Positions 34,026 to 42,749 of a stretch of 51,251 nt of DNA are shown one piece after another. Every line of letters starts with the position of its first letter. Positions within the stretch are counted from its first letter, which is position 1. Both the position numbers and the translations under genes were made by a program. The DNA is from DATFES01 sp035457725 (GTDB lineage: Bacteria; Pseudomonadota; Alphaproteobacteria; CACIAM-22H2). The stretch is from contig DATIBC010000025.1 of the NCBI GenBank assembly GCA_035457725.1, positions 1-51,251 on the forward strand, given 5' to 3'. Below the pieces are notes generated by a model. That model saw only the letters and a program-made list of their open reading frames with translations, had not been told where the DNA came from and did not search any database.

Positions 34026-35762
34026 TCATGCCGTCTTCTCGATCGGCCACTCGAGCGCGCCCGAATGGGTCACCGCGCCGAAATTCGCCGGACCGACCGC
34101 AGCGGCGTACTTCTCGAGAACTCCGGCCAGCCGCTCGCGCGGCCGCGGGCGCCAGGCGGCGCGTCGTCGCGCGAGCTCGGCGTCGTCGAGCATGACGTCG
34201 ATCGCACGCGCCGCCGCGTCGATGCGCACGATATCGCCGGTACGAAGCAGCGCGATCGGACCACCGGCGGCGGCCTCGGGGCAGACGTACCCGATGCACA
34301 TGCCGCGCGTAGCACCCGAAAACCGGCCGTCGGTCAGCAACGCCACTTTCTCGCCCATGCCCTGGCCGTAGATCAGGGCCGTGACGCCGAGCATCTCGCG
34401 CATCCCGGGTCCGCCCTTCGGACCCTCGTTGCGGATGACGATTACGCTTCCTGGCGAAACCGCGCGGACGCGCACCGCCGCCATGCAGTCCTCTTCGCAT
34501 TCGAAGACGACGCACGGGCCTTCGAAGGTCAGCTCCTTGAGCCCGGCGAGCTTGAGCAACGCCCCGTCGGGGCAGAGATTGCCGCGCAGTACGGTCACGC
34601 CGCCATTGGGCGAGATCGCTTGTGCAACACTGCGGACGACGGCGCCATCGGGATGGCGCGCGGCGCGCGCTTCCTCTCCGATCGCCCGGCCGGTGATCGT
34701 CGGGCATTCGCCGTGAACGAGGCCGGCCTCGAGCAGGGCACGGACCACGACCATCGTTCCGCCGACCGTGAAAACGTCTTTCGCGACGTAGCGCCCGCCA
34801 GGCTTGAGATCGGCGATCAGCGGCGTGCGCTCGAAGACTGCCGCCACGTCGTCGAGCGTGAAGCGGATGCCGGCCTCATGCGCAATCGCCGGGAGATGCA
34901 GACCGGCGTTGGTCGAACCGCCGGTCGCCGCGACCACTGCGGCGGCGTTTTCAAGGCTCTTGCGCGTCACGAGCTCGCGCGGCAGCGGCCCGCCGTCGGC
35001 AAGCAGCCGCATCACCGTGACTCCCGCCTCGCGCGCCAGTGCCGCCCGCCCGGGGTCCACGCCCGGCATCATCGCCGATCCAGGCAGAGCCAGTCCCAGC
35101 GCCTCGGACACCATCGCCATGGTGTTGGCGGTGAACTGGCCGCCGCACGAACCGATCGTCGGCAGGCATGCGCGTTCGAGTTCGGCCAGCTCGCTTTCGC
35201 GCATCTGGCCGGTCATCACCGCGCCGACGCCCTCGTAAGCGTCGAGCACGGTCACATCCCTGCCCCGCCAGGTCCCGGGAAGCGCGCTACCGCCGTATTG
35301 GAAGACCGATGGCAGGTTGCAGCGGACCATCGCCATCATCACGCCCGGAAGCGTCTTGTCGCAACCGGCAAAACCGACCAGGGCGTCGTAGGCATGGCCG
35401 CGCACCACCGCCTCGATCGAATCGGCGATGATCTCGCGCGAAACGAGGCTCATCCGCATGCCGCGATGGTTCATCGACAGGCCGTCGGAAACCGAAATCG
35501 TGGTGAACTCGCGCGGGCAGCCACCGGCCGCCCGAACGCCCTCCTTGGCGGCGGCGGCCTGCGGCCCGAGCGTCATCGAGCATGGCGTCACCTCGCCATG
35601 CGTCGAGACGACGCCGACCATTGGGCGCGCGATCGTCTCGTCGTCGAGCCCCATGCCGCGCAGGAAGGCGCGGTGGGGCGTGCGGTCGAGCCCGTCGGTG
35701 GTGATGCGTGACCGCAAGGCCGGCCATATCGCCGCCACCCGCCTGCCGCCGTTCTCCGCCAT
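34026..35762 (-). CDS. IlvD/Edd family dehydratase (dihydroxy-acid or sugar-acid dehydratase)
   Basis: A 578-residue iron-sulfur dehydratase. The three cluster ligands are visible: Cys61 (EVTPCSM), Cys134 (GCDKTLPG) and Cys206 (GSCGGQFTANTM); further family blocks are SDGLSMNHRGMRMSL, ATGGSTNAGLHLPAIA, FECEEDCMAAV and LLTDGRFSGATRG, the last with the catalytic Ser. Dihydroxy-acid dehydratase (valine/isoleucine synthesis) and aldonate dehydratases share these blocks. The context (TRAP genes downstream, iron alcohol dehydrogenase upstream) favours catabolism of an imported sugar acid; this is inference. Confidence 0.9.
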   Translation of the reverse strand: MAENGGRRVAAIWPALRSRITTDGLDRTPHRAFLRGMGLDDETIARPMVGVVSTHGEVTPCSMTLGPQAAAAKEGVRAAGGCPREFTTISVSDGLSMNHRGMRMSLVSREIIADSIEAVVRGHAYDALVGFAGCDKTLPGVMMAMVRCNLPSVFQYGGSALPGTWRGRDVTVLDAYEGVGAVMTGQMRESELAELERACLPTIGSCGGQFTANTMAMVSEALGLALPGSAMMPGVDPGRAALAREAGVTVMRLLADGGPLPRELVTRKSLENAAAVVAATGGSTNAGLHLPAIAHEAGIRFTLDDVAAVFERTPLIADLKPGGRYVAKDVFTVGGTMVVVRALLEAGLVHGECPTITGRAIGEEARAARHPDGAVVRSVAQAISPNGGVTVLRGNLCPDGALLKLAGLKELTFEGPCVVFECEEDCMAAVRVRAVSPGSVIVIRNEGPKGGPGMREMLGVTALIYGQGMGEKVALLTDGRFSGATRGMCIGYVCPEAAAGGPIALLRTGDIVRIDAAARAIDVMLDDAELARRRAAWRPRPRERLAGVLEKYAAAVGPANFGAVTHSGALEWPIEKTA

Positions 35763-35850
35763 TCGCGCCGCGCCTCGATATTTGAAGCTTAAAGCATCGT
35801 AGGCACCGGACCGGCCGCCGGCAAGCCGTGGGCGCGCCGTGGCGCCCGCT

Positions 35851-36981
35851 TCACCCCAAAGCGTCGGCGAACAGCGCCTGGACGTCGGCCCTGGTCATCT
35901 TGCGCGGGTTGGTCGCGGCGCAATGGTCGGCGAGCACGGCGTCGATCAACGCGTCGGCGTGAGCTTGCGTTACGCCCATCGCCTTGAGGTTGGGCGGCAT
36001 GCCGAGGCGGCGATTGAAGTCGCTCACCCAGCGCGGCAGATCGATCCCCGTTGGAATGCCGAGGGTCTGCGCCAGGCGCTCATATTTGTTGCCCACGGCA
36101 GGCGCGTTGAAGCGCAGCACGGCCGGCATGACGACCGCATTTAGCGTCCCGTGATGCAACGCAAGCCCCTCGAGGCCGCCCAGGGGATGCGACAGCGCGT
36201 GCACCGCCCCCAGGCCCTTCTGGAAGGCCATGGCCCCTTCCATCGCCGCCATCATCATGTTCCATCGCGCCTCGCGATCCTGCCCGTCCTTGACCGCGCG
36301 CTCGAGATGGCGGGTGATGCGGCCGGCGCCGTCGAGCGCGATCGCCTCGGCGGGCGGGTTGATCGCCGGCGACAGGAACGTCTCGACGCAATGCGCGAAA
36401 GCGTCGAGGCCGGTCGCGGCGGTGATCGCGGGCGGCAACCCGAGTGTCAGTTCGGGATCGCAAAGCGCAAGGCGCGGGATGAGGTGCGGGCTGATCAGCG
36501 CCAGCTTGCGGTGGTCTTCGAAGACGATCACCGCGCCGCGCCCGACCTCGCTACCGGTGCCCGCGGTGGTCGGGATGGCCACCACAGGCGCCACGTTGGC
36601 GCCGATGCGCGGCACGCCGCCCTCGATCATTGCGTATTGCCGAAGCGGCGGCGGATGCGTGGCAAGCAGCGCCACGGCCTTGGCGAGGTCCATCGACGAG
36701 CCGCCGCCCACGGCGATCACGCCATCGGCTCCGGACTCACGGTAAACGGCGGTGGCCGCCGAAGCCGCCCGCACGGTCGGATTGGCGGGCGTTTCGTCGT
36801 AGATCGCGGCGACCGGGCCGGCGACGGCGTTCTCGACCCGCTCGGCAAGCCCGGCCTTGGCGACGCCCTTGTCGGTGACGATCAGCGGCCGCCCGACCTT
36901 GAGCGCGGCCAGTTCCTCCTTGAGCAGCTTGAGCGCGCCGAAATCGAATTGAATCCGCGTTAGATAGGTGATCAGCGCCAC
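35851..36981 (-). CDS. Iron-containing alcohol dehydrogenase (group III)
   Basis: A 376-residue NAD(P)-dependent dehydrogenase. Seen: cofactor motif GVIAVGGGSSMDLAKAVA, a GTGSEV stretch after IPTTAG, and the metal site made by GLDAFAHCVE (Asp and first His), HALSHPLGG and HHGTLNAVVMP. Usual length is 380-390. The GTG start at 36981 has GGGAGG 7 bases upstream. The gene is in line with the IlvD-like gene (88 bases) and TRAP genes; it may be a maleylacetate-reductase-like or hydroxyacid dehydrogenase. Confidence 0.92.
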   Translation of the reverse strand: MALITYLTRIQFDFGALKLLKEELAALKVGRPLIVTDKGVAKAGLAERVENAVAGPVAAIYDETPANPTVRAASAATAVYRESGADGVIAVGGGSSMDLAKAVALLATHPPPLRQYAMIEGGVPRIGANVAPVVAIPTTAGTGSEVGRGAVIVFEDHRKLALISPHLIPRLALCDPELTLGLPPAITAATGLDAFAHCVETFLSPAINPPAEAIALDGAGRITRHLERAVKDGQDREARWNMMMAAMEGAMAFQKGLGAVHALSHPLGGLEGLALHHGTLNAVVMPAVLRFNAPAVGNKYERLAQTLGIPTGIDLPRWVSDFNRRLGMPPNLKAMGVTQAHADALIDAVLADHCAATNPRKMTRADVQALFADALG

Positions 36982-37098
36982 GGCTTCGCCTCCCGATGAT
37001 TTTGCCGATGTTTTTGTTTTCGGCGTGGCGACGTTAGGCGAGCGGCACGCCTTCGGGCAAGCGCGTTGCGAGCCGCCCGCGGTGCAGTCGCCCGTGGA

Positions 37099-38400
37099 TC
37101 ACGATCGCCGACCGCCGGTCGGCGGCATCGGCCGCGCCGGGGCGCGAAACCCGCGCCCGAGCGTCACCGCCTTGTCGCCGAATTTCTCGCGTACATGGTC
37201 GATGGCGCGCTCCACCTTCTCGCGTCGGGCATCAGGTGCGGCGAAGAGGTCGGCCTGCACCGCTTCGGCTGCCGGCGCGAGATCCCCGACGCCGACGCCG
37301 ATCAGGCGAAAGCGAACGCCCGTCGCCTCGCGCGCGAGCAGCGTCTTCGCCACCTTCCAGACCGCGTCGGCGAGCTGAGTCGGCCGACCTAGCGATTGGC
37401 GGCGCGTCAGGATGCGAAAACCGGCGGTCTTAAGCTTGAGCACGACCGTTCGGCCGCATAGCTCGCCATGCTTGAGACGTTCGGCGACCTCCTCGCACAG
37501 CGGCCACAGCACCGCGGCAAGATCGTCGAGACGCGATAGATCGCGCTCGAACGTCGTCTCGGCCGAAACGCTCTTCGCCGGCCGGTCGGGCGTCACCGCG
37601 CGTTCGTCCTCGCCGGCGGCGAGCAGGGCGAGTCGCGCGCCCAATGCGCCGTAACGCAACGCGAGTTGGCCGGGTTCGGTGCGCTGCAGGTCGGCGATCA
37701 TGCGGATTCCGTCGGCCTCGAGGCGCGCCGCAACTTTCTCGCCCACGCCGTAGATCACCTTGACCGAGCGCGAGGCGAGAAATCCGCGTGCCTCGGCGCG
37801 GCCGATCGCCGCGAAGCCGCGCGGCTTGTCGATCTCCGAGGCAAGTTTGGCGAGAAATTTGTTGTAGCTCAACCCGATCGAGACGGTGATGCCGACCTCG
37901 CGCTCGACGCGGGCGGCGAGCGAGGCGAGCGTCGCGGCGGGAGTCCGATGGTGAACCGCTTCGGTTCCCGTGAGATCGAGAAAGGCCTCGTCCAGCGACA
38001 GGGGCTCGACCAGCGGTGTCGCGGCGCGGAAGATCGCTCGCACCTCTCGGCTGACGGCGGCGTATTTCTCCATGTCGGGACGGATGACGACGGCATGCGG
38101 GCACAGCGCCAGCGCCTTGAACATCGGCATCGCCGAGCGCACGCCGTATTTTCGCGCGACGTAGCATGCCGTTGTCGCCACGCCGCGTCGGCCGCCGCCG
38201 ACGATCACCGGCTTGTCGGCGAGCTCCGGGTTATCGCGCTTCTCGACCGAGGCGTAGAAGGCGTCGCAGTCGATATGCGCCAGGGCGAGCGTGTCGAGCT
38301 CCGGATGGCGTACGAGGCGGCCCGATCCGCACCGCGCGCAGCGAAGCGCCCGTTCGTCGACCGACGCTTGGCAATCGCGGCACAAGCCAGGAACCGACAT
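37099..38400 (-). CDS. dinB: DNA polymerase IV (Y family) with N-terminal zinc ribbon
   Basis: A 433-residue translesion polymerase. The catalytic carboxylates are Asp44 (HIDCDAFYASVE) and Asp137-Glu138 (PLSLDEAFLDLTG); the YNKFLAKLASEIDKP block and the helix-hairpin-helix region IYGVGEKVAARLEADGI follow. An extra N-terminal segment carries Cys7, Cys10, Cys21 and Cys24, a zinc-ribbon arrangement seen in a group of alphaproteobacterial DinB proteins. The end lacks a clear beta-clamp motif except perhaps QADLFAAP, which matches the Qxx(L)F pattern. It is transcribed away from its neighbours. Confidence 0.95.
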   Translation of the reverse strand: MSVPGLCRDCQASVDERALRCARCGSGRLVRHPELDTLALAHIDCDAFYASVEKRDNPELADKPVIVGGGRRGVATTACYVARKYGVRSAMPMFKALALCPHAVVIRPDMEKYAAVSREVRAIFRAATPLVEPLSLDEAFLDLTGTEAVHHRTPAATLASLAARVEREVGITVSIGLSYNKFLAKLASEIDKPRGFAAIGRAEARGFLASRSVKVIYGVGEKVAARLEADGIRMIADLQRTEPGQLALRYGALGARLALLAAGEDERAVTPDRPAKSVSAETTFERDLSRLDDLAAVLWPLCEEVAERLKHGELCGRTVVLKLKTAGFRILTRRQSLGRPTQLADAVWKVAKTLLAREATGVRFRLIGVGVGDLAPAAEAVQADLFAAPDARREKVERAIDHVREKFGDKAVTLGRGFRAPARPMPPTGGRRS

Positions 38401-38437
38401 GGCTCAATTCTACCACGCCCGCCCGGTCGCATGCGGC

Positions 38438-38519
38438 GTCCTTCGACAGGCCCAGGACGAGGCGCGAAAAATCCTCGTCGCGAGTTTCCTTATCCCGAGC
38501 CTGTCGAGGGACGAGGGGC
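38438..38519. repeat. Palindromic intergenic element, unit 5
   Basis: Arms GTCCTTCGACAGGCCCAGGA and CCGAGCCTGTCGAGGGAC with a middle of about 40 bases, slightly longer than the others. It fills most of the 167-base gap between dinB and the DapA-like gene. Confidence 0.7.
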
Positions 38520-38567
38520 GAAGCGTACGAGCAGTTGCGCGGCGATTGCGCCCGATCGTGCGGGCGA

Positions 38568-39536
38568 TTATTCCGCCGCGTGGGCGCGCTTGTCGGCGGC
38601 GCGAAACGCCGCCAATTTACGCTCGAGGCGCGCCATAAGCTCGTCGAGCTCTTTGTGATCGTCGCTGTCGAGCGAAGCGCCAGGTGCGCGCAGTGCTGCG
38701 GAACGCAGCACACCGCGCCGCCGGAGGATTTCTTTTCGGATTGCGAGGCCGACGCCCGCCTGCTGCTCGTGGCGTATGACCGGCAGGTACACGTCGTAGA
38801 CGTCTTCGGCTCCCTCGATGTCGCCGGCGAAGAAGCGCTTGCACACTTCCACCAGCATTTCCGGAAATGCGACGCCGGTGTTGGCGCCGTCGGCGCCGCG
38901 GCGCAGCTCCTGCGGCAGGTAGAGCGCGCTGTTGCCGACGAGGATCGAGACGCGCCGCTTGCGCGCGCCGCTCGTTTCCGCCTGGCGCACCTTGGTGAGC
39001 TTGCGCAGACCGGGGCAATCCTCGTGCTTCAGGACCTTTATCGAATCGAATTGGCCAAGGAGCTTATTAACCAGCGCCGCTGACATATGGACCTGCGTCA
39101 GTTGCGGATAATCCTGCAAGACGATGGGCACGCCCGCTCCGAGCGCCTTGATCACGCCGGCGAAATAACCCTCGATCGCATCCTCCGTCTTGAGTCCGGG
39201 CATCGGCGACACCATGACGCCGGCGGCGCCGAGGCCCATTACCTGGTCGGCGAGCGCCTTCATCAAGCCGAGACCGGGCGAGGAGGCGCCGACGATCACC
39301 TTGGCGCGGCCGTCGACGCGCTTGAGTACGCGTGCCGCGAACGTCACCGATTCGTCGGCCGACAGCTTGGGCGCTTCGCCCATGACGCCGAGGATGGTGA
39401 TGCCGTCGCATCTGCTTTCGAGATAAAAATCCACCATGCGGTCGGTACTGGCGAGATCGAGCGCACCGTCGTCCGTAAACGGCGTCGCGGCGATGATGTA
39501 GACACCTTTGGCGGTTTCGTCGATCAAGTGGCTCAT
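38568..39536 (-). CDS. Dihydrodipicolinate synthase family (DapA-like) lyase or aldolase
   Basis: A 322-residue class I aldolase of the DapA family. Seen: YIIAATPFTDDGALD, a VMGEAPKLS loop where DapA has TTGE, the Tyr in IVLQDYPQL, and the Schiff-base Lys region DSIKVLKHEDCPG. The changed TTGE loop argues against lysine biosynthesis and for a catabolic member such as a keto-acid aldolase or dehydratase. It carries about 25 extra residues of charged C-terminal helix. The start may be 39536 (MSHLIDE) or 39548; neither has an ideal ribosome site. It may act with the nearby IlvD-like and TRAP genes. Confidence 0.88.
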   Translation of the reverse strand: MSHLIDETAKGVYIIAATPFTDDGALDLASTDRMVDFYLESRCDGITILGVMGEAPKLSADESVTFAARVLKRVDGRAKVIVGASSPGLGLMKALADQVMGLGAAGVMVSPMPGLKTEDAIEGYFAGVIKALGAGVPIVLQDYPQLTQVHMSAALVNKLLGQFDSIKVLKHEDCPGLRKLTKVRQAETSGARKRRVSILVGNSALYLPQELRRGADGANTGVAFPEMLVEVCKRFFAGDIEGAEDVYDVYLPVIRHEQQAGVGLAIRKEILRRRGVLRSAALRAPGASLDSDDHKELDELMARLERKLAAFRAADKRAHAAE

Positions 39537-39637
39537 TTTCCTACCCATTCTTTCGCGATGCCGTGATCACGGAGTTTGACCGATGTGAATCCGGCGCGAT
39601 AGACTCGGATTTTCGCTTATTCGGTAGGGTGCCCGCA

Positions 39638-40918
39638 ATGAACGAGTCGCTCCCGGCGAACGAGCCGGCACGCCTACAAGCGCTAGGCAAATACGAAATT
39701 CTCGACACGCCGCCCGAAGTCGCCTACGACGAGATCGCCGAGCTGGCGGCGCAGATTTGCGGCGCCCCGGTCGGCCTAGTGGCATTTCTCGACGAACGCC
39801 GGCAATGGATGAAGGCGAAATACGGCCTGCCGCCGAATTTCACCGAATGCCCGCGCGAGATCACCGTCTGCCACAAGACGATCTGCCAGAACGACATACT
39901 CCACGTCCCGGACCTGACCAAGGATCCGCGGTTCAGCGGCTCGCCGCTTGTCACCAGCGCGCCCAACATCCGCATGTACTGCGGCATGCCGCTGATCACG
40001 CCCGAGGGCTACGCGCTCGGCACCGTGTGCGTCGTCGATTTCGAGCCGCGCGAGATCAGCTTCGGGCAGCAAGAATCATTGCGACGACTGTCGCATCAAG
40101 CCATGGCGCAGCTCGAACTGCGGCGCCAGCTTCTTGAGCGTAACGAAATGCTGCGCGAGCTGACCCAGGTGCGCGACGATGCCGAAGCCGAACGGACCAA
40201 GTCCGAGCGGCTCCTGCTCAATATCCTGCCGCGCAGCATCGCCGACGAGCTCAAGGCGAACCAACGGGTGAAACCGCGATTTTATGACTCGGTCAGCGTG
40301 GTCTTCGTCGACTTCAAGGATTTCACGCGGCTGGTCGAGAATCTGGAACCGGCGAGCCTGGTCGAGCAACTCGATCAGCACTTCTCGCGCTTCGACGACA
40401 TTGCGGCGCAATTCCGTCTCGAGAAACTGAAGACGATCGGCGATGCGTTCATGGCGGCCGGCGGCCTGCCCGAACCCAACCGGACGCATCCGTTCGATGC
40501 CTGCATCGCCGCGCTGCAAATTCAGGACTCGCTCGCCAAGGTCAACCGCCAGCGCGAGAAGCTGCGGCTACCGTTGTGGCAGGTACGCATCGGCGTCAAC
40601 ACCGGCCAGGTCGTCGCCGGTGTGGTCGGCAAGAACAAATTCACCTACGACATCTGGGGAAACACGGTGAATGTGGCGGAGCGCCTCGAAGCCGCGAGCG
40701 AGCCCGGTCGCGTCAACATCGCGGAATCCACCTGGAACCACGTCAAATTGCGATTCGAGACCGAGCCGCGCGGCAGCATCGAAGTCAAGGGCAAGGGTCC
40801 GTACGCGATGTACTTCCTCAATCGCATCAAACCCGAGTACTCGGCCGATGCCGCCGGCTTGACGCCCAACGCCCAGTTCTGGACGACCGAAGCGGGGGGC
40901 GGTGCGGCCGCGGACTAA
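39638..40918 (+). CDS. GAF domain-containing class III adenylate cyclase
   Basis: A 426-residue cytosolic signalling enzyme. Residues about 20-165 form a GAF sensor domain (EILDTPPEVAYDEIAELAA, TVCHKTI, CGMPLITPEGYALGTVCV); a coiled coil follows (165-195), then a class III cyclase. Catalytic residues are complete: metal Asp225 (VVFVDFKDFTRL) and Asp269 (KTIGDAFMAAGG), purine-specifying Lys265 and Asp338 (TYDIWG), and transition-state Asn345 and Arg349 (NVAERLE). Lys/Asp predict ATP, so cAMP as product. ATG at 39638 with TAGGG upstream. It contrasts with the dead cyclase at 12031. Confidence 0.93.
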   Translation: MNESLPANEPARLQALGKYEILDTPPEVAYDEIAELAAQICGAPVGLVAFLDERRQWMKAKYGLPPNFTECPREITVCHKTICQNDILHVPDLTKDPRFSGSPLVTSAPNIRMYCGMPLITPEGYALGTVCVVDFEPREISFGQQESLRRLSHQAMAQLELRRQLLERNEMLRELTQVRDDAEAERTKSERLLLNILPRSIADELKANQRVKPRFYDSVSVVFVDFKDFTRLVENLEPASLVEQLDQHFSRFDDIAAQFRLEKLKTIGDAFMAAGGLPEPNRTHPFDACIAALQIQDSLAKVNRQREKLRLPLWQVRIGVNTGQVVAGVVGKNKFTYDIWGNTVNVAERLEAASEPGRVNIAESTWNHVKLRFETEPRGSIEVKGKGPYAMYFLNRIKPEYSADAAGLTPNAQFWTTEAGGGAAAD

Positions 40919-40931
40919 AACTCGCGGCGGG

Positions 40932-41564
40932 TTAGCGCGTTCCGAACAGCCGGTCGCCGGCGTCGCCGAGGCCGGGAATGATGTAGCCGTGGTCGTTGAG
41001 GTGCGAGTCGAGCGCCGCGGTGTAGATCGGCACGTCGGGGTAGGCGTCGTGCAGCGTCTTGACCCCCTCGGGCGCCGCCAGCAAGCAAACATAGCGGATC
41101 GACGGCGGGCTCAGTTCCTTGACGCGCGACACGGCGGCGACGGCCGAGTGGCCGGTGGCGAGCATCGGGTCGAGGATCATTACGTCGCGCTGCCCGATGT
41201 CCTCCGGCAGCTTGCAGTAATACTCGATCGCCTCGAGCGTCTTGGGATCGCGATAGAGCCCGAGGTGGCCGACGCGCGCTGACGGCATCAAGTCGAGAAA
41301 TCCGTCGAGCAGCCCGTTTCCGGCGCGCAAGATCGACACCAGACACGGCCAGCGGCCGGCGTACTCGGGCGCCAGGGTGCGCGCCACCGGCGTCTCGATC
41401 TCGGTCATCTTGAGCGGCAGATCGCGCGTCACCTCGTAGGCCAGCAATAGGCTGAGCTCGCGCAGCGCCCGGCGAAAATCGCCCGACGGCGTCTCCTTGC
41501 GCCGCATCTGGGTCAGCTTGTGCTGGATCAACGGGTGGTCGACGATCTTGGGGCTGGCGCTCAT
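40932..41564 (-). CDS. upp: Uracil phosphoribosyltransferase
   Basis: A 210-residue pyrimidine salvage enzyme that makes UMP from uracil and PRPP. Seen: VVDHPLI-like start (IVDHPLIQHKLTQMRRKET), RAGNGLLDGFLDLMPSARVG, the PRPP loop MILDPMLATGHSAVAA, and the uracil-site C terminus HGYIIPGLGDAGDRLFGT. Full length for the family (about 208). I chose the ATG at 41564; a start at 41603 would add a Pro-rich leader. It converges on the cyclase with 13 bases between. Confidence 0.96.
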   Translation of the reverse strand: MSASPKIVDHPLIQHKLTQMRRKETPSGDFRRALRELSLLLAYEVTRDLPLKMTEIETPVARTLAPEYAGRWPCLVSILRAGNGLLDGFLDLMPSARVGHLGLYRDPKTLEAIEYYCKLPEDIGQRDVMILDPMLATGHSAVAAVSRVKELSPPSIRYVCLLAAPEGVKTLHDAYPDVPIYTAALDSHLNDHGYIIPGLGDAGDRLFGTR

Positions 41565-41708
41565 TGCTGCCTCGGATGATGGCGCGGGAAATCGGGGAAG
41601 CATAGCGCGGCTTCTTGCCGTCGCACGAAATTTCTGTCGCCTGTCGCGGTCCGGTCAGGGTTAACTAGCGGCCCACGAAACGGTGCCAGGCAAGGGGCGT
41701 AGTCCGCG

Positions 41709-42710
41709 ATGCAGCCGATCTACATCTCCTATCTCAACGCCGCCGATATCGAGGCGCTCGAGATTTCCGATGACGAAATCCTCGGCGCGGTCGAGGCCGG
41801 ATTGCGGGCGCAAGGCCTCGGGCAGACGGTGATCGAGCCGCGCGTGCATCTTGCGCCCGACCCGGCGTTCAATGGCCATTTCAACGTGCTCCGCGGCTAC
41901 GTCGCGCCTTTGGGCTATGCCGGGGTTAAAATCGTCGGCGACTATGTCGACAACTACAAGCGGGGCTTGCCCTCGGAGATGGCGTTGCTCAACCTCTTCG
42001 ATCCGCGCACCGGCATGCCGCGCGCCGTGCTCGACGCCACCGCCATCACCGACCAGCGCACCGGCGCGATGACGGCGATCGGCGCCAAGCACCTGGCGCG
42101 CAGGACCTCGCGCGTGCTCGGCCACATTGGAGCGCGCGGCACCGCGTATTGGAACGTCCGTCTGCTGAATCGTCTGTTCGACTTCGCCGAGATTCGCGTC
42201 CACTCGCGACGCAGGGAAAGCCGCGACGCCTTCGCCGAGCGCCTGTCGCGCGACCTGAAGAAGCCCGTCGTCGCCACCGACGACTGGGAGGGCTGCGTCG
42301 CCGGTGCCGACATCGTCGTCGAGGCGTCGCGACTGGAAAAGCCCGCGCCGCTGCTCAAGACCAAGTGGATCAAGAAAGGCGCGCTCGTCGTGCCGTACGG
42401 AACGATGAGCGCGGTTGAGCTGACCCTTACCGACATCATGGACAAGCTGGTAGTCGACGACTGGGGGCAGTGCAAACAAGGCCAATTCGGATCGCTGCGC
42501 CGGCATGTCGAGACCGGGAAGCTCAGCGAGAAAACCCTCCACGCCGAGCTCGGCGAGATCGTCGCCGGCCGCAAATCCGGCCGTGGCTCCGATGAAGAAA
42601 CGATCCTCTTGTGGCATCGCGGCCTGAGCTTGAGCGACATCGCGCTCGGCGCGGCGATGCTGGAGAAGGCCGAACAGCTCGGCATCGGCCACCGGTTGCG
42701 ATACGCATGA
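41709..42710 (+). CDS. Ornithine cyclodeaminase/mu-crystallin family protein
   Basis: A 333-residue NAD(P)-dependent protein of the OCD/mu-crystallin family, whose members include ornithine cyclodeaminase, alanine dehydrogenase, and ketimine or imine reductases. Seen: substrate-side EPRVHLAPD and GVKIVGDYVDNYKRGLPSE with the conserved Lys, LLNLFDPRTGMPRAVLDAT, the Rossmann entry LGHIGARGTAYWNVRLL, and ADIVVEASRLEKP. The GxGxxA motif reads GARGTA, close to canonical. The exact reaction cannot be given. The next gene (PhnD-like) follows after 39 bases on the same strand, so the pair is probably co-transcribed. Confidence 0.88.
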   Translation: MQPIYISYLNAADIEALEISDDEILGAVEAGLRAQGLGQTVIEPRVHLAPDPAFNGHFNVLRGYVAPLGYAGVKIVGDYVDNYKRGLPSEMALLNLFDPRTGMPRAVLDATAITDQRTGAMTAIGAKHLARRTSRVLGHIGARGTAYWNVRLLNRLFDFAEIRVHSRRRESRDAFAERLSRDLKKPVVATDDWEGCVAGADIVVEASRLEKPAPLLKTKWIKKGALVVPYGTMSAVELTLTDIMDKLVVDDWGQCKQGQFGSLRRHVETGKLSEKTLHAELGEIVAGRKSGRGSDEETILLWHRGLSLSDIALGAAMLEKAEQLGIGHRLRYA

Positions 42711-42749
42711 TACGACATGTCGGGTTCGTCGAGGCGTAAGGACGCGGCA

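Noticed and set aside
34065..35711. 548-residue plus-strand open frame
   Set aside because: Antisense to the IlvD/Edd gene with its three cluster cysteines.
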